Both the position numbers and the translations under genes were made by a program. This document shows positions 45,300 through 55,300 of a DNA stretch of 64,000 nt, in pieces. Under the pieces are notes generated by a model. The model made no database searches. It had not been told where the DNA came from and saw only the letters and a list, made by a program, of their open reading frames with translations. How positions within the stretch are numbered: position 1 is the first letter of the stretch; every line of letters begins with the position of its first letter. The DNA comes from Ephydatia muelleri (lineage: Eukaryota; Porifera; Demospongiae; Spongillida; Spongillidae). The stretch lies in NCBI GenBank assembly GCA_013339895.1, contig JABACO010000001.1:16858710-16922709 (forward strand). The letters are read 5' to 3'.

Positions 45300-46610
45300 A
45301 CCTTTGAAACACACTGAAAGAACAGTTTTACATCCTCCCCCTATTACTAGTACCATGGGACCAGATGAACATAAGTCTTGGTGTATGGGTTTGCAAAATG
45401 ACCTGACGCAACTAGTTTAGAGCCGAGTAGAAACTTAGACTGCCAGAAAACACAGCAATTCATGTTATCGCTAAATCTAAGTGACCAACACACTCGTCAG
45501 TTCACCGTAGTCTGTTCATTGATTGCGAAGTAAGGAAGGAGCGTTTAATAGACCAAACTGAGTAGAGCGCTACCGGGGTAACGGTCATGAAACGATTAAC
45601 TGCAAATAGTATTTTAATCTTACCTGTACCTGTACATGTGATAATTAAATACAGCTACGAATCCGTTCAATCGTCGATATCAATCCTCACGCGGCGCCAG
45701 TATAGAACTTACTCGCTTCTCTTTCCATGCAAACACTATGTGCAGAATTGCTCAATAATTTTTATGCCCATACCATAGTACGGCTTCAATACCACTTATA
45801 AGCATAAAGTACACGAATAACAAGTCTTAATTAGCACCTTGCACCACACCATACAGTTTATCCCGCCCATGATTCAGGAATCTATACAGGGGACAGTAGA
45901 AGGAAAGATTGGGGTTCGGTGATCCACCCCAACAGTATGCCTGTTACTTCAGTTGCATCAAGATCCTACCTGACCGATACTAGCAGACGCTACAGTGATA
46001 GGGGATATCTAGTCGTAGTATCTGAACTGGTATTAGGACGCGCAAGCGATGTTGGCTCATCTAGCTATTATGTTCGGTTACAAAATGAAAAATGAAATCC
46101 CAACCATGTGTTCCAGTGTACACACATGTCAGTATATGTTCTATGAAAGCTTTCGACATGAACATCGTAATTGCTGCATGGCTAGCACTCATGTACTGAT
46201 ACACATATAAAAATGCACTCACAGACAAGCTATGAGAGAAATGAAATGTGGTTATGTATGAATTGTAGGCACCAATTAAGCACAGCATTTGTCAAATAAT
46301 ATTTGATAATTGCGAGAATATATGAAATCCCTTATTTACATACTTTTAGTAAATTGGTGCCTACAAATCCTACATCACCAATTAAAAATATTATGACATT
46401 GCCGAGCTAAATTTGTGGTACACGTTTTGTCAATATACATGGTGCATGGTTTGCAAAAGGCAGATTAAACATATCTTAATAAATCACGTGCATGCGCGTC
46501 ACGTACATGTACTAAGACTGAGAACAAGAAGGCCGTGGAATGGTATAGGTTATGTTATGAACGTCTGAGACTGAGCACTGTAAAAATTCTTATGTTTATT
46601 TATCGCACAG
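45300..46610. other. Non-coding interior of the 4.8-kb element
   Basis: No exon, domain or strong repeat was seen. Confidence 0.4.
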
Positions 46611-46709
46611 GTAGAGGCAGTCCAACACTTCTTGTTCGGGATTGCAATAGATGAAGGTTTTAAGGGCCCTCAAGCAAATACCCTTGCTTGGGATGTCCTC
46701 TACCCTGAG
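46611..46709 (+). other. Orphan 33-codon exon candidate
   Basis: Between a TTATCGCACAG acceptor and a GTAAAG donor, 99 bases are open in phase 0: VEAVQHFLFGIAIDEGFKG then PQANTLAWDVLYPE. It lies inside the 4.8-kb TIR element and could be part of its coding gene. No family recognised. Confidence 0.35.
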
Positions 46710-46789
46710 GTAAAGGATGTCAAAATCATTTGAGGTGACAAATAGGAATCTAGCTATTCTTTACATTGTAGCTAATGATCACGCTCCTG

Positions 46790-47110
46790 CAAAGGATGAG
46801 CCACAGTCCAGAAACATCGTATGAACAATCAGCTATTCATTACAATAAACATCTGATGTCGTGAAAGAACTTCTATCTTGGTTTCATTATATAACTTCTG
46901 TCTTGAGTTTAAATTGCTTTCATTATATAAATTCTGTCTGGATGAACCACAGTCCAGAAACATCGTACGAACAATCAGCTTTTCATTACATTAAACATCT
47001 GATGTCGTGAAAGAACTTCTATCTTGGTTTCATTATGAGTTTAAATTGCATATAAATTCTGTCTTGTGTTTATAAATTAGCTATAAATTACATGATGTCG
47101 TGAAAGAACT
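46790..47110. repeat. ~145-bp tandem duplication with partial third copy
   Basis: CCACAGTCCAGAAACATCGT to ACTTCTATCTTGGTTTCATTA is present at about 46800-46890 and 46945-47035; CATGATGTCGTGAAAGAACTTCT appears again near 47091. Confidence 0.8.
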
Positions 47111-47581
47111 TCTGTCTTGGTTTTAAATTGTTTTCATTATAATATTATCAATTAGAACTTCTGTCCTGTGTTTAAATCGTTTTCATAACGGTTGCGATTT
47201 CGATGAGAATCGATTTCTTCTTTTACGTTCATTATCATTTAGAACTTCTGTCCTGTGCATGTCGATTTCGGTGAGAATCGATTTCTCTTTTTAATTATAC
47301 ACGCTATAAACTGGGTCGTCAAAATCAAATCTCCATTCTATCAGGGAATTGAGTCCGCCTCCTCCCCCGGACTGTATTCCCTGGATGTACAATATTTTAG
47401 ACGGACCGTATTCCCTAGGGAGTTGGGTCCGGGGGGGGACCGTATTCCCTAAGGGAATATGGTCCGCCGGACCGAAAATTGGGCCGGACCGTATACCCTA
47501 TGACACCGGCACTAACCACCCGGCTTGCAGCGTTACGTTATTCGTATACAAGTCAGACATACAAGTTGCATGTAATTGCTC

Positions 47582-48661
47582 TCAAATCCCGTACAATGAT
47601 TTGGCGTTTAGTCTGGTCGCTCTTAGGACATCGTCCAGAGACGTTTGACGTAGATCGGCTACCTCCTCCGCGATGTGAACAATGAAGGCAGGGTGACTTA
47701 TTCGGCATCTCTGTGCGAGAGACCCCTGCTGGAGGTTCCTTGGTACGTTGTAAGGAGCATCCGTTTCCAACAGCAACCTCTCCAGCGGCAACTCGGCCGC
47801 GATCTGTCTCACGTTGTTGCAGCGATCGGTCTCCATAGTCACAATCCCGGTCACTCCTATATACAGATTGGGGAAGGAATCGAGGAACTTGTTCGCCATC
47901 GCCAACTTGCCCGTGAAGCAATGCAGGTGGATCTTCCAGTCGGAAGGGACTGAGGCCGAGAGCACGTCGAACAGATCCTCCTCGGCGTCCCTGCAGTGGA
48001 TCACGAGGGGCTTCCGCACCAACCCCACGGCGAGATCGAGCTGCCTCCTCAGAACGTTCCTCTGCGTCTCGCCGTCCGACTCGGTGTGGCGGGAGTAGTC
48101 CAACCCAACCTCTCCGAAGGCCACGCACCGCTGGTGCTCGAGGCACTGCACGAGTCTCTCCTGGAGGGAGTCGCTGTAGTACTTGGCGTTGTGCGGGTGG
48201 ACCCCGAAGCTACCCCACACCCCTTCCTCGGAGAGTAGCTCCCTCCACATCCCGAGGGAGGGCGAGAGGGCGGCCGAGTCGCAGAACGTCGTGATGCAAC
48301 CTTCGTAGTTTTCCGGGTACGCCATCTTGGCCCGGAACGACCTGAAGTTTCCGCTGTGCAGGTGCCTGGTGCGCTCCAGGACGTATTCGAGGTGGCAGTG
48401 TGTGTCGATGAAAGGGACGGAAGAGGAACCGCCGGCGGGGCGAGTAGATAGCTTCGCAGCGTCCATAGATGAGGAGGAGGAGCCAGCTGCTGTCGATCGG
48501 CGGTTGAGTTGAGGACATTCTCTCTTCTGGTGACCGGGTTCGCCGCAATGAAAGCAATTACCGCCCTTCCGTGCAGACGAGGAAGGGCAGTTCTTAGCGA
48601 AATGGCCGTTTTTCCCGCAACGGTAGCAGCAACTGTTGCTGGCGCCTCCCCTCTGCGCCAT
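47582..48661 (-). CDS. TATDN2: CCHC zinc-knuckle plus TatD-family nuclease (TATDN2-like)
   Basis: A single 359-residue ORF. Two zinc knuckles lead (CYRCGKNGHFAKNC at about 12-25, CFHCGEPGHQKREC at about 36-49). The TatD metal-dependent hydrolase domain follows from about residue 82, with the expected ligands: FIDTHCHL, GEVGLDY, KPLVIHCRD, IHLHCFTG and LLETDAPY. TatD enzymes are Mg2+-dependent DNases or RNases; human TATDN2 is the large nuclear paralogue. Zinc knuckles suggest single-strand nucleic-acid binding. The start (CACAAAATGGCG context) fits a strong Kozak site. The gene is intronless and GC-rich, unlike its surroundings, suggesting a retrocopy or a strongly constrained gene. No TATA box is seen. 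Its stop lies 72 bases from the 4.8-kb TIR element. Symbol by domain layout. Confidence 0.85.
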   Translation of the reverse strand: MAQRGGASNSCCYRCGKNGHFAKNCPSSSARKGGNCFHCGEPGHQKRECPQLNRRSTAAGSSSSSMDAAKLSTRPAGGSSSVPFIDTHCHLEYVLERTRHLHSGNFRSFRAKMAYPENYEGCITTFCDSAALSPSLGMWRELLSEEGVWGSFGVHPHNAKYYSDSLQERLVQCLEHQRCVAFGEVGLDYSRHTESDGETQRNVLRRQLDLAVGLVRKPLVIHCRDAEEDLFDVLSASVPSDWKIHLHCFTGKLAMANKFLDSFPNLYIGVTGIVTMETDRCNNVRQIAAELPLERLLLETDAPYNVPRNLQQGSLAQRCRISHPAFIVHIAEEVADLRQTSLDDVLRATRLNAKSLYGI

Positions 48662-49850
48662 TTTGTGGGCGTGGTGTGTAGCGGAAGCTGCGGCATCGAT
48701 TGGTTAAAGCGATAGACACCCCGCCCACTGCCCATCAATCCATCAGAGATTCAGGGGCGCTCTTGAATGACGCGCCCATGCAGGCTAAACGAATTACATG
48801 TATATAGCTATCATTATGTGTATACTGACCTAAAGCCGTTAATACAGCATGCTGCATTAGACAAGTGCAATATGGCGAACGTTACTGAGAACAAGTCTCG
48901 GCCATGAGACAAGGACTTCGCTGTATAATGCTTTTTTTTGTGTGTGTTGTTTTTTGTCGGTGCAATGCACGTGACCGATCACGCCGTCGCAATGCACTCT
49001 TTAACAATTCATGCATGCTACGGATTTGCATCCCAGAGCGATCCGCTTTGACTTAAAACTTACGGACAACAATGACAATTTGACGGACTGCGTGCTTTAA
49101 CACTAGCTTGCCTGGGATGTACTCTACCCCAATGTATATGCTAGAAAGTTAAGTATGCATGTGACTATGTTATTCTATTACTTATATTTCTTCTCAGTTA
49201 ATTATTCTGCAACGCGGTTATGAACTATGAGGAAGCTGTGTGCATCATTTAGAACGCATAGTCGCTTATCTTAAGGGACAATGAACAGCTAGACTCATGT
49301 AGTTCATATAAGAAACGGCATTAATAAATAAAGGACTGGTAGCAGTCAGTACAGTACTGTAAGCTGTGGAGCTCGGGCCCACTTCGGCATATCGATGCCC
49401 CCACCCCACCACCCCACCCCAGCATATTAGAAATTATGCGCGCATGTGGGTATCGCGATACTGACTTACACTTCGCCAAATAAAAATTAGAATTTTAGCA
49501 GCAAAGCTTTAATTTATAAACCACATCTATATGACCCACTTTAATTGTACAACAATTTGCAACCGATGACAAATAAGCGATATTTTGTGCCAGAAAAGGT
49601 TTTGAGCCGCCACCAACAACAGCATAACCTGAATTTAAATACATGTATGTCAGTACATGTACATGCAAGTGAATATCACGTGGGATATATTAGGCTGATG
49701 GTGATCACGGAATCGATACGTTTTTGACGGTGACCTCGAACAAGTGCAGAGATGCGGTTTGGGCATAGATCAGCTATCACCAACGTTTATATCGGCTGCA
49801 AGTCCTTCAAATCAGCGGGCAGAAGCGGATGACATCATAGTAACTGTAAA
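48662..49850. other. Upstream region and spacer
   Basis: GC-rich for about 120 bases next to the TatD start, then AT-rich with no exon. A CCCCACCCCACC tract lies near 49400. Confidence 0.4.
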
Positions 49851-49855
49851 GGGCA

Positions 49856-50425
49856 GTGCAGGTGACGCGGCCAATCAGCGACGCCGACGTGACGCGTCGA
49901 AAATTTCGGTGACGTCGACGTGGCGTGATCAAAATTTTCCCTTTTTTTTATTCCGTATAAAATCGACTGCCTTTTGCTCTCAGAATCACTTTTTAACATG
50001 GCAACTCCCCCAGCGAAGCGTTTCAAATTCAAGAGCCAAGCCGAGTGGGCTGCTTCTCACTTTAAGACCGAAATTTCATCTGGAAAGCGTGTGTGCCAAG
50101 TGAAAAAAAAACTGAAGATTCTGAGGTGTGTGGATTGCAATATGGGGCGAAAACTGCAGCAACATCCATGGTTGCACACTTGGTCCAAAAGCACGAGATT
50201 TCGGTGCCTGAATACTTAACGGAAAAGGCCAGTCAACACTCCTCCGAGAAACAACTCTCTGTGAAAAGCATGTTTGCCGCGTCGCGGCTACTACTTGTTG
50301 ACGCCAACGTGACGCGAAGTGTCACCAAATTGATCGACGCAGCACGTGACGTGACGCGTCAAAAAAACACTTCCCTTGCAGTCGTCGATTTGATGCCTCT
50401 CCCAGTTTGACGCACGTCACCCTCA
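49856..50425 (+). mobile_element. hAT-derived short element with BED-finger ORF
   Basis: Both ends are dense in GTGACGYG words (GCAGGTGACGCGG near 49857; complement GGGTGACGTGCGTC ending near 50425). Between them the plus strand codes MATPPAKRFKFKSQAEWAAS from ATG 49998, and after a nine-A run a second frame continues KKTEDSEVCGLQYGAKTAAT and MVAHLVQKHEISVPE to VKSMF. That pattern is a BED zinc finger and linker of a hAT transposase. The change of frame at the A run breaks it, and no DDE part follows. Confidence 0.6.
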
Positions 50426-50608
50426 TTTTGTAGGATGTAGCTACGGTTTGGAATTGCTTTGCAAAATAAATAGCCTCGTCCATGTTAAATACATTACTAG
50501 GAGTATATTTGCCATTTTCTATCCTGAGTTTTTGAAACTCGTGTTCTGCCGCCTTTAAGTCTACATCCCCAGCCTCACCGTGAAGCTTGACATATCAAAG
50601 CGCTCTCT

Positions 50609-51079
50609 CTAATGAGCAAACCAACCATCAGATGCAGAAAACTTGGTCACTGCTTGGCGCTTTGCTTCAAGCATTGCACGTGACTTTATCATTGCTCTAC
50701 TAATCGGGAGAGGCTTTCTGGTTCCTATAAGGGCCCGTACTGAACAAAACCATTCGAACACGGCGCTGTCGATGGCTGGGTACTTAGCTGTGTTTTTTAT
50801 TATTTTGGAGTGTTTTGAGCTGCTACTAGCGGCAATACTATCCTTATACGCTTCCTGATTTCGTAAACTTTTACTTTTACTAATGCGGAACTGTTGTACA
50901 ATTTCCATAACAGGTTTACCAGTTTTGAATTCCTCTAAAACCTTCATCTTGTCCTCTAGACAGAGACACTTCCTTGCCCGTCTTCTTGAACGCGAACTTG
51001 CCGCCATGTGCCACTCAGCTAGAAACGGATAGTAAACGGATAAGGTATACGGACAGTATCGGCAGCTTGAGTTGCACAT
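50609..51079 (-). pseudogene. pogo/Tigger-type transposase N terminus (CENP-B HTH)
   Basis: A 156-residue frame: RKCLCLEDKMKVLEEFKTGK, PVMEIVQQFRISK (first helix-turn-helix), SKIIKNTAKYPAIDSAVFEW (second CENP-B-type HTH), RKPLPISRAMIKSRAMLEAK and FSASDGWF. This is the DNA-binding half of pogo-superfamily transposases. It stops just after the DGWF motif, with no DDE catalytic part, so it is truncated. Confidence 0.75.
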
Positions 51080-51208
51080 GGCTGCAAGTAGTGGACGGTA
51101 TAGTTTTCTGTCTCACGTGGGGGATATGCTATTGGTTTGTCGAGAGATGCTTGGGATATAATTTCATTCTCTACCATTGCAGTTTTTTGGGCCCACTAAA
51201 GTTCGCGA

Positions 51209-51470
51209 CGGCCAAAGAGGTGTCTCTGTCTAGAGGACAAGATTTATTAAGGTACGTATTCCGCTAGTAGCAGCTCAAAACAATTAAAAACACAGCTAAG
51301 TACCCAGCCATCGACAGCGCTGTGTTCGAATGGTTTTGTTCAGTACGGGCCCTTGGAGGAACCAGAAAGCCTCTCCCGATTAGTAGAGTAATTATAAAGC
51401 CACGTGCAATGCTTGAAGCAAAGCGCCAAGCGGTGACCAACTTTTCTGCATCAGATGGTTGGTTTTATGT
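51209..51470 (+). pseudogene. Inverted partial copy of the pogo/Tigger fragment
   Basis: RPKRCLCLEDKI near 51212-51250, then after an internal deletion the region matching KYPAIDSAVFEWF through SASDGWF (51298-51463), with frame changes. It mirrors 50609-51010 head to head about 200 bases away. Confidence 0.75.
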
Positions 51471-51925
51471 TTGGAGGTGTCAGGCTTCATGGTGGTGATG
51501 GCCTTAAATACTGTTTTCCGCCTAGTGTTGGGGATGCTATTGATTTCTTGAGAGATGCTTGGGATGCAACGGTTCTACGTCGTTTAACACTAGGCAGTGA
51601 CTCAGTAGCAACCATGTTAGATGCTGTTAGTCTTGGTACTGTTGCCAAAGCAGCACAGAAAAGTGTGCACGACAGGGCCACAGAGATGCTGGTCCTGTGG
51701 CTTCAGTTGGAGGAAACCAGCAGTATAGAGGTGGAGGATGAGGGTGAACACGCTGATGAATTAGAGGGGCACCAGGAGATAGTGGATAAGACTCAGCTGT
51801 TAGTTGAAGCCATGCCATTGCTAGAGAGGCTCCCTTCACTGGGGGCTAAGCTTGGTGACTTTTGCATTACTGATGCAGCTCGACAGCTGTGTTTGCACGT
51901 CAAGAACTGCACATCTTCAAGTTAA
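51455..51925 (+). CDS. Hypothetical 156-residue ORF
   Basis: Starts inside the pogo copy (ATG 51455), or possibly as an exon after GGAG at 51478. Reads GVRLHGGDGLKYCFPPSVGD, helical Leu-rich stretches (VATMLDAVSLGTVAKAAQKS), an acidic patch (SIEVEDEGEHADELEGHQE) and ends KNCTSSS. The length and balanced composition suggest a real coding exon, possibly the 3' end of a gene. No family recognised. Confidence 0.45.
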   Translation: MVGFMFGGVRLHGGDGLKYCFPPSVGDAIDFLRDAWDATVLRRLTLGSDSVATMLDAVSLGTVAKAAQKSVHDRATEMLVLWLQLEETSSIEVEDEGEHADELEGHQEIVDKTQLLVEAMPLLERLPSLGAKLGDFCITDAARQLCLHVKNCTSSS

Positions 51926-53977
51926 TGAAAGCATGCTGTTAACTTCTTTCATCATGTAACACTCATTGACTAGATGCATCTGTATGCCAATGCTAATGTA
52001 TTCTAGGACAGTTGTACTGTGAACCTACTGTATGTCAAAATGATTTGTTAAACACACTCAGTTGGCAGTGATGTTGCTTGTACTAGGATTGTGTGGGTTG
52101 GGATGTGTGTGTGTGTGTGTGCATGTGTGTGTGTGCATGTCCATTCAACTACAGTCCTGATGCAAACAGCAATGGAGGGATGAAATATGAGTAGGCGCAA
52201 CTGCATTACAGATCTGGATTTCATTTTGAAAGCAGGTAAAGTGTTTTGTGTTTATGTGGAAGATAATTTAGTTAGGTTGCAATGAAGAAAACTCATATGC
52301 ATATACCTGAGATAGAATCATGGATTGGGAACTGAACAGTGGAGGAACGTATTGAAAAGCACTGGGTGAGTTAGAATCAGCATGGACAGTAGGCATCCAT
52401 CTTGCAAATGAACACACCCAATAACAGCAAATACATTTTATAACCAGTTCGCGCATGTAACAGGGTCGTGTGGTATTTGCTGAAGTATGTATGGTTCAAG
52501 TATGCATTATTCCTACATGCTCAAGTGTGTATGGTTCCTACACATACAAAATAGCAGCATTGCATATAGCTTAGATCCCCGTGGCAGCCAGCCTAACCTG
52601 ATCGTACTCCACAGATATTTGTCCGCAATGTCCATCTGCCTCAATGAGCCAGTGACCTGAACGCAATTGATCTGTGTTCTCTGTATGAATGGTTGGCAAA
52701 ACTGTCCTAAATAAAGCAGTTTCTGATATCCCATTTTTGACATGTAATGCTGCTGCTACAATTTGTATGGTACCGTACACATTTGTCATACCAAATCACC
52801 ATATCCATTGACATGTTGCAAATGCATGATGGTGCAAGCATAAAGAAGACCATCACTCCACACACTGTACCTTTTTATTGTGTTGTGCTTTTCATCCTTG
52901 CACAGCAGAAAATGGTGTGTGTAGAGCTATGCACAAGTGTGTCATCAAGAAAGTAAACACGTGCAGGTAATATTAGTGTACAGTTTCCTTTCTGGGGTTG
53001 TGTCCCTCCACCAAGGTAAGAAAGCAAGGTTGTAGCTCTTATTCTGACTAGGAAGTGAGCGTGTTGGTTTTACGTACACATGTAAGGTAGGCAGGGCTCA
53101 GAGAATATTTCGAAAAATGGCGGATTAAGAAGCGATACATAAAATTGAATTTTAGTGCAGCGTTGGTGGTTAGAGATCAATTTCTGACAAACACCTATAT
53201 AAACTGTGAATGTAATTCGAGGGCAGCACTGAGGGCTGTGCTGTGTACACCAACAGCTTACTTAAAAGCAGGTGAATGTACTTAATTTTCCTGATATGCG
53301 AAGGCTTTAATTTCCTGATATGCGAGTATTTTTATAAACCAACCCAGAATTGTATCAGGTAACATGCAGGTTCCGAAGGTCACATGTCCTTTATGAATAG
53401 CATGATACACAATTCTGATATGATATGCTGTATTATAGCTGCCTACAAACTGCACAAAGTTGCCCCATGCAAACACGTGTGCCCCAATGTATGGCCACTG
53501 CCTTGGCCTAACAGATAGCACCTTGCCTTCCCATACATGCAAGTCCCGAGAGAACACTGGAGAGGGAAGACATGAGACCAGGTGTGTGCATATGTGTGTG
53601 TGTGGGGAGGGCAAGGAAAGGGGAGTGCGGGGAGGGGGAGGGAAGGGCATTGATGTGACCAGGTGTGTGTACATGCATGAGTACATCGTGGATGTGTGAT
53701 GTGTACATATACAAGTATGCGTGTCATGTACATGTACCTGTTCTATGATTACATGCTGACTCCTTGACACATACACATTTGCCAAATACACAGATCACAT
53801 GATGTTTGCATGAGCCACACCTTCCACTGTTGTGACCACACCCTTCTGTGTGCTGGGAGTGACCTCACACACACACACACACACACACATGTCACATGGT
53901 GATGCTGCATGGCTTCAAAGGACCAGTAAATATAGTATATTTGAATCCCCACACTCCCTGGACTCCTTCCTGCTTAC
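51926..53977. other. Spacer with one unassigned minus exon candidate
   Basis: A (TG)n tract is at 52108-52135 and (CA)n at 53867-53890. On the minus strand 52756-52597 is open in two frames before a GTTAGG donor (one reads GHWLIEADGHCGQISVEYDQ); I cannot name it. Frames at 53282-53791 lie over low-complexity sequence. Confidence 0.35.
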
Positions 53978-54100
53978 CACTTTCAGTAGCTGACTGCAGT
54001 GCCTTCCTCTGTTTCTCTGTCTCCACTATCACCTTGTACCTCAAGACCTCCTCCTGGATCTGCTCAAGGTGTGGGAGGGGAGGAACTGGAAGGACATGAT
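53978..54100 (-). other. Exon candidate, coiled-coil-like
   Basis: Between a TTTTATAG acceptor and a GTAAGC donor, 123 bases code PVPPLPHLEQIQEEVLRYKV and IVETEKQRKALQSATES, phase 1 to phase 1. Heptad-like spacing suggests a coiled coil. Its phase does not match the end of the GALK2-like exon upstream, so it may belong to another gene. Confidence 0.45.
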
Positions 54101-54183
54101 CTATAAAAGAGGTGTGGCCCAAACCAACATGCTGATGGGCCAGTGTGTTGATAACATAAGTGCAGCCCCTCCCCTCCAGTCAC

Positions 54184-54448
54184 TAATCATGGCTGGGTGT
54201 GGTCTGTGGTGAGGTGGTGAAACTGATGGTTGGGGTGTGGCTATGGACACAAGCAATAGCCAAGCCCTGCTCTATGGCCATGGGTAGGACCATGTAGCCA
54301 CAGTAGTCCATGTGCTCCCCGATGATCTTCACCCGTCTCGGGGCCCGGGCCACGAAGCTGGGCTTCCTCCCATACTTGGCCTCAAAGTTGAGCGCTAGCT
54401 GCTCATAGCGGGACGTGTTGGTGTTGCTGCCCTTGAGAGCAGGTAGGT
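54184..54448 (-). CDS. GALK2: N-terminal exon of a GALK2-like GHMP kinase (partial)
   Basis: After a CCCCAG acceptor at 54448 the minus strand reads [61 protein letters not shown] and on to a GTGACT donor at 54183. This is the N-terminal signature of galactokinases, closest by pattern to GALK2 (N-acetylgalactosamine kinase): IGEHxDYCGYxVLPMA. Two normally invariant positions differ: APG is APR and RVN is RVK. The GLSSSSAL phosphate loop and C-terminal GAGWGG motif were not found downstream in the window. It is therefore one exon of a split gene, or a dead fragment. The upstream first exon is uncertain. Confidence 0.65.
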
Positions 54449-54865
54449 CTGGGGACACTGGGACTTGAAGTGTATTATTAATAAATTCAGCACGTGTTAT
54501 TGGTATGCACATGCAACATACACATTCAAATGTACAATTGGGTAGACGAAAAGTGAATGTGTGTATTGTGTGTTCGTAACATGCATAAAGCAAGGACATC
54601 ATCCGACACATGTGCTCAAAGATAAGTGCACTGCACATGAAAACATGAATGGTTACATTACCTGCCCCCAGCTGCAGAGAACTGTTTCCTGCTGGATCTT
54701 CCGTGACGAGGACGTGTATACCTAGCAGGTACCTTCTCTCCCATACCCACATTTGGAGTACACGCAAAACCACTGATCGACGACTCTACAAATCCACCTA
54801 TTTAAATCATTCAACGTTTCGCCAGTACGACCCACACAACAACGTCATACGACGTAAGTGCCTAG

Positions 54866-54960
54866 TAGTCTCGTACCCAGACCCAACTGTACGTAGTATG
54901 ACATCACGTACGTGATGTCATATGATCATCGTTACGTACATATGGGTCTGGGTACGAGAC
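54866..54960. mobile_element. 95-bp palindromic MITE, same termini as the RecQ element
   Basis: Begins TAGTCTCGTACCCAGACCC and ends GGGTCTGGGTACGAGAC, with a second palindrome inside (CACGTACGTG). TAAGTGCCTAG flanks it on both sides (54855-54865 and 54961-54971). Confidence 0.85.
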
Positions 54961-54971
54961 TAAGTGCCTAG

Positions 54972-55020
54972 TTGGGCGTAGCCCGACCTTTGCGTATTGG
55001 CGATACGCGAAGGTCGGGCT
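54972..55020. mobile_element. ~49-bp palindromic MITE
   Basis: GCCCGACCTTTGCGTA pairs with TACGCGAAGGTCGGGC across a short loop; TAAGTGCC follows again. A related scrap lies at 5174-5212. Confidence 0.75.
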
Positions 55021-55162
55021 AGTAAGTGCCCACCATTTTCTTCACGATGCCATGCACAAGCCACAAGCGCGGTATGTAGGACGTTCGTCATCTGCAGTAA
55101 AGTCCCTAAATACTCCACACGTTACGATCAATCAACGTTTCGCCAATACGTCCCGCACAACA

Positions 55163-55187
55163 TAGATATTAGACTAATATCTATGCG
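55163..55187. repeat. 25-bp perfect palindrome insertion
   Basis: CATAGATATTAG, one base, CTAATATCTATG, with GCACAAC on each side where the sister duplicate has a single copy. Related to 56415-56446. Confidence 0.8.
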
Positions 55188-55300
55188 CACAACAGCGTCA
55201 TACGACGCCCACCATTTTCTTTACGATGCCATGCACAAGCCACAATGGCGCTACGTATGTTCGTCATTTGCAGCAAGGTCCCTAAAGACTCCAATTTACA

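Larger units (their letters stand above)
42728..47509. mobile_element. 4.8-kb element with palindrome-rich TIRs
   Basis: The left TIR (42728 to about 42833) starts CCGGTGTCATAGGGTATACG, and the right end (47509 backwards) repeats it almost exactly for about 105 bases. Beyond that, both sides hold further related phrases (GGACTCAATTCCCT, GGACCGTATTCCCT) to about 42923 and 47341. The TIRs are packed with mini-palindromes centred on TTCCCTAGGGAA. No transposase was recognised inside. No target duplication is visible. The right end stops 72 bases from the TATDN2-like stop codon. Confidence 0.75.
54790..55300. repeat. ~340-bp tandem duplication, each copy with MITE insertions
   Basis: CATTCAACGTTTCGCC, CGTCATACGACG, CCCACCATTTTCTTCACGAT and GTCCCTAAA-ACTCC occur in the same order at 54808-55110 and 55132-55290. 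Copy 1 carries two small palindromes after CGTCATACGACG; copy 2 carries a 25-base palindrome. Confidence 0.8.

Noticed and set aside
48049..48738. 229-residue second minus ORF over the TatD gene
   Set aside because: Out-of-frame shadow of a GC-rich gene; Arg/Ser/Thr-rich without motifs.
53282..53791. 169-residue minus ORF with His/Thr/Pro stretches
   Set aside because: Covers TG and G-rich simple sequence; overlapping frames are equally open and nothing conserved is visible.
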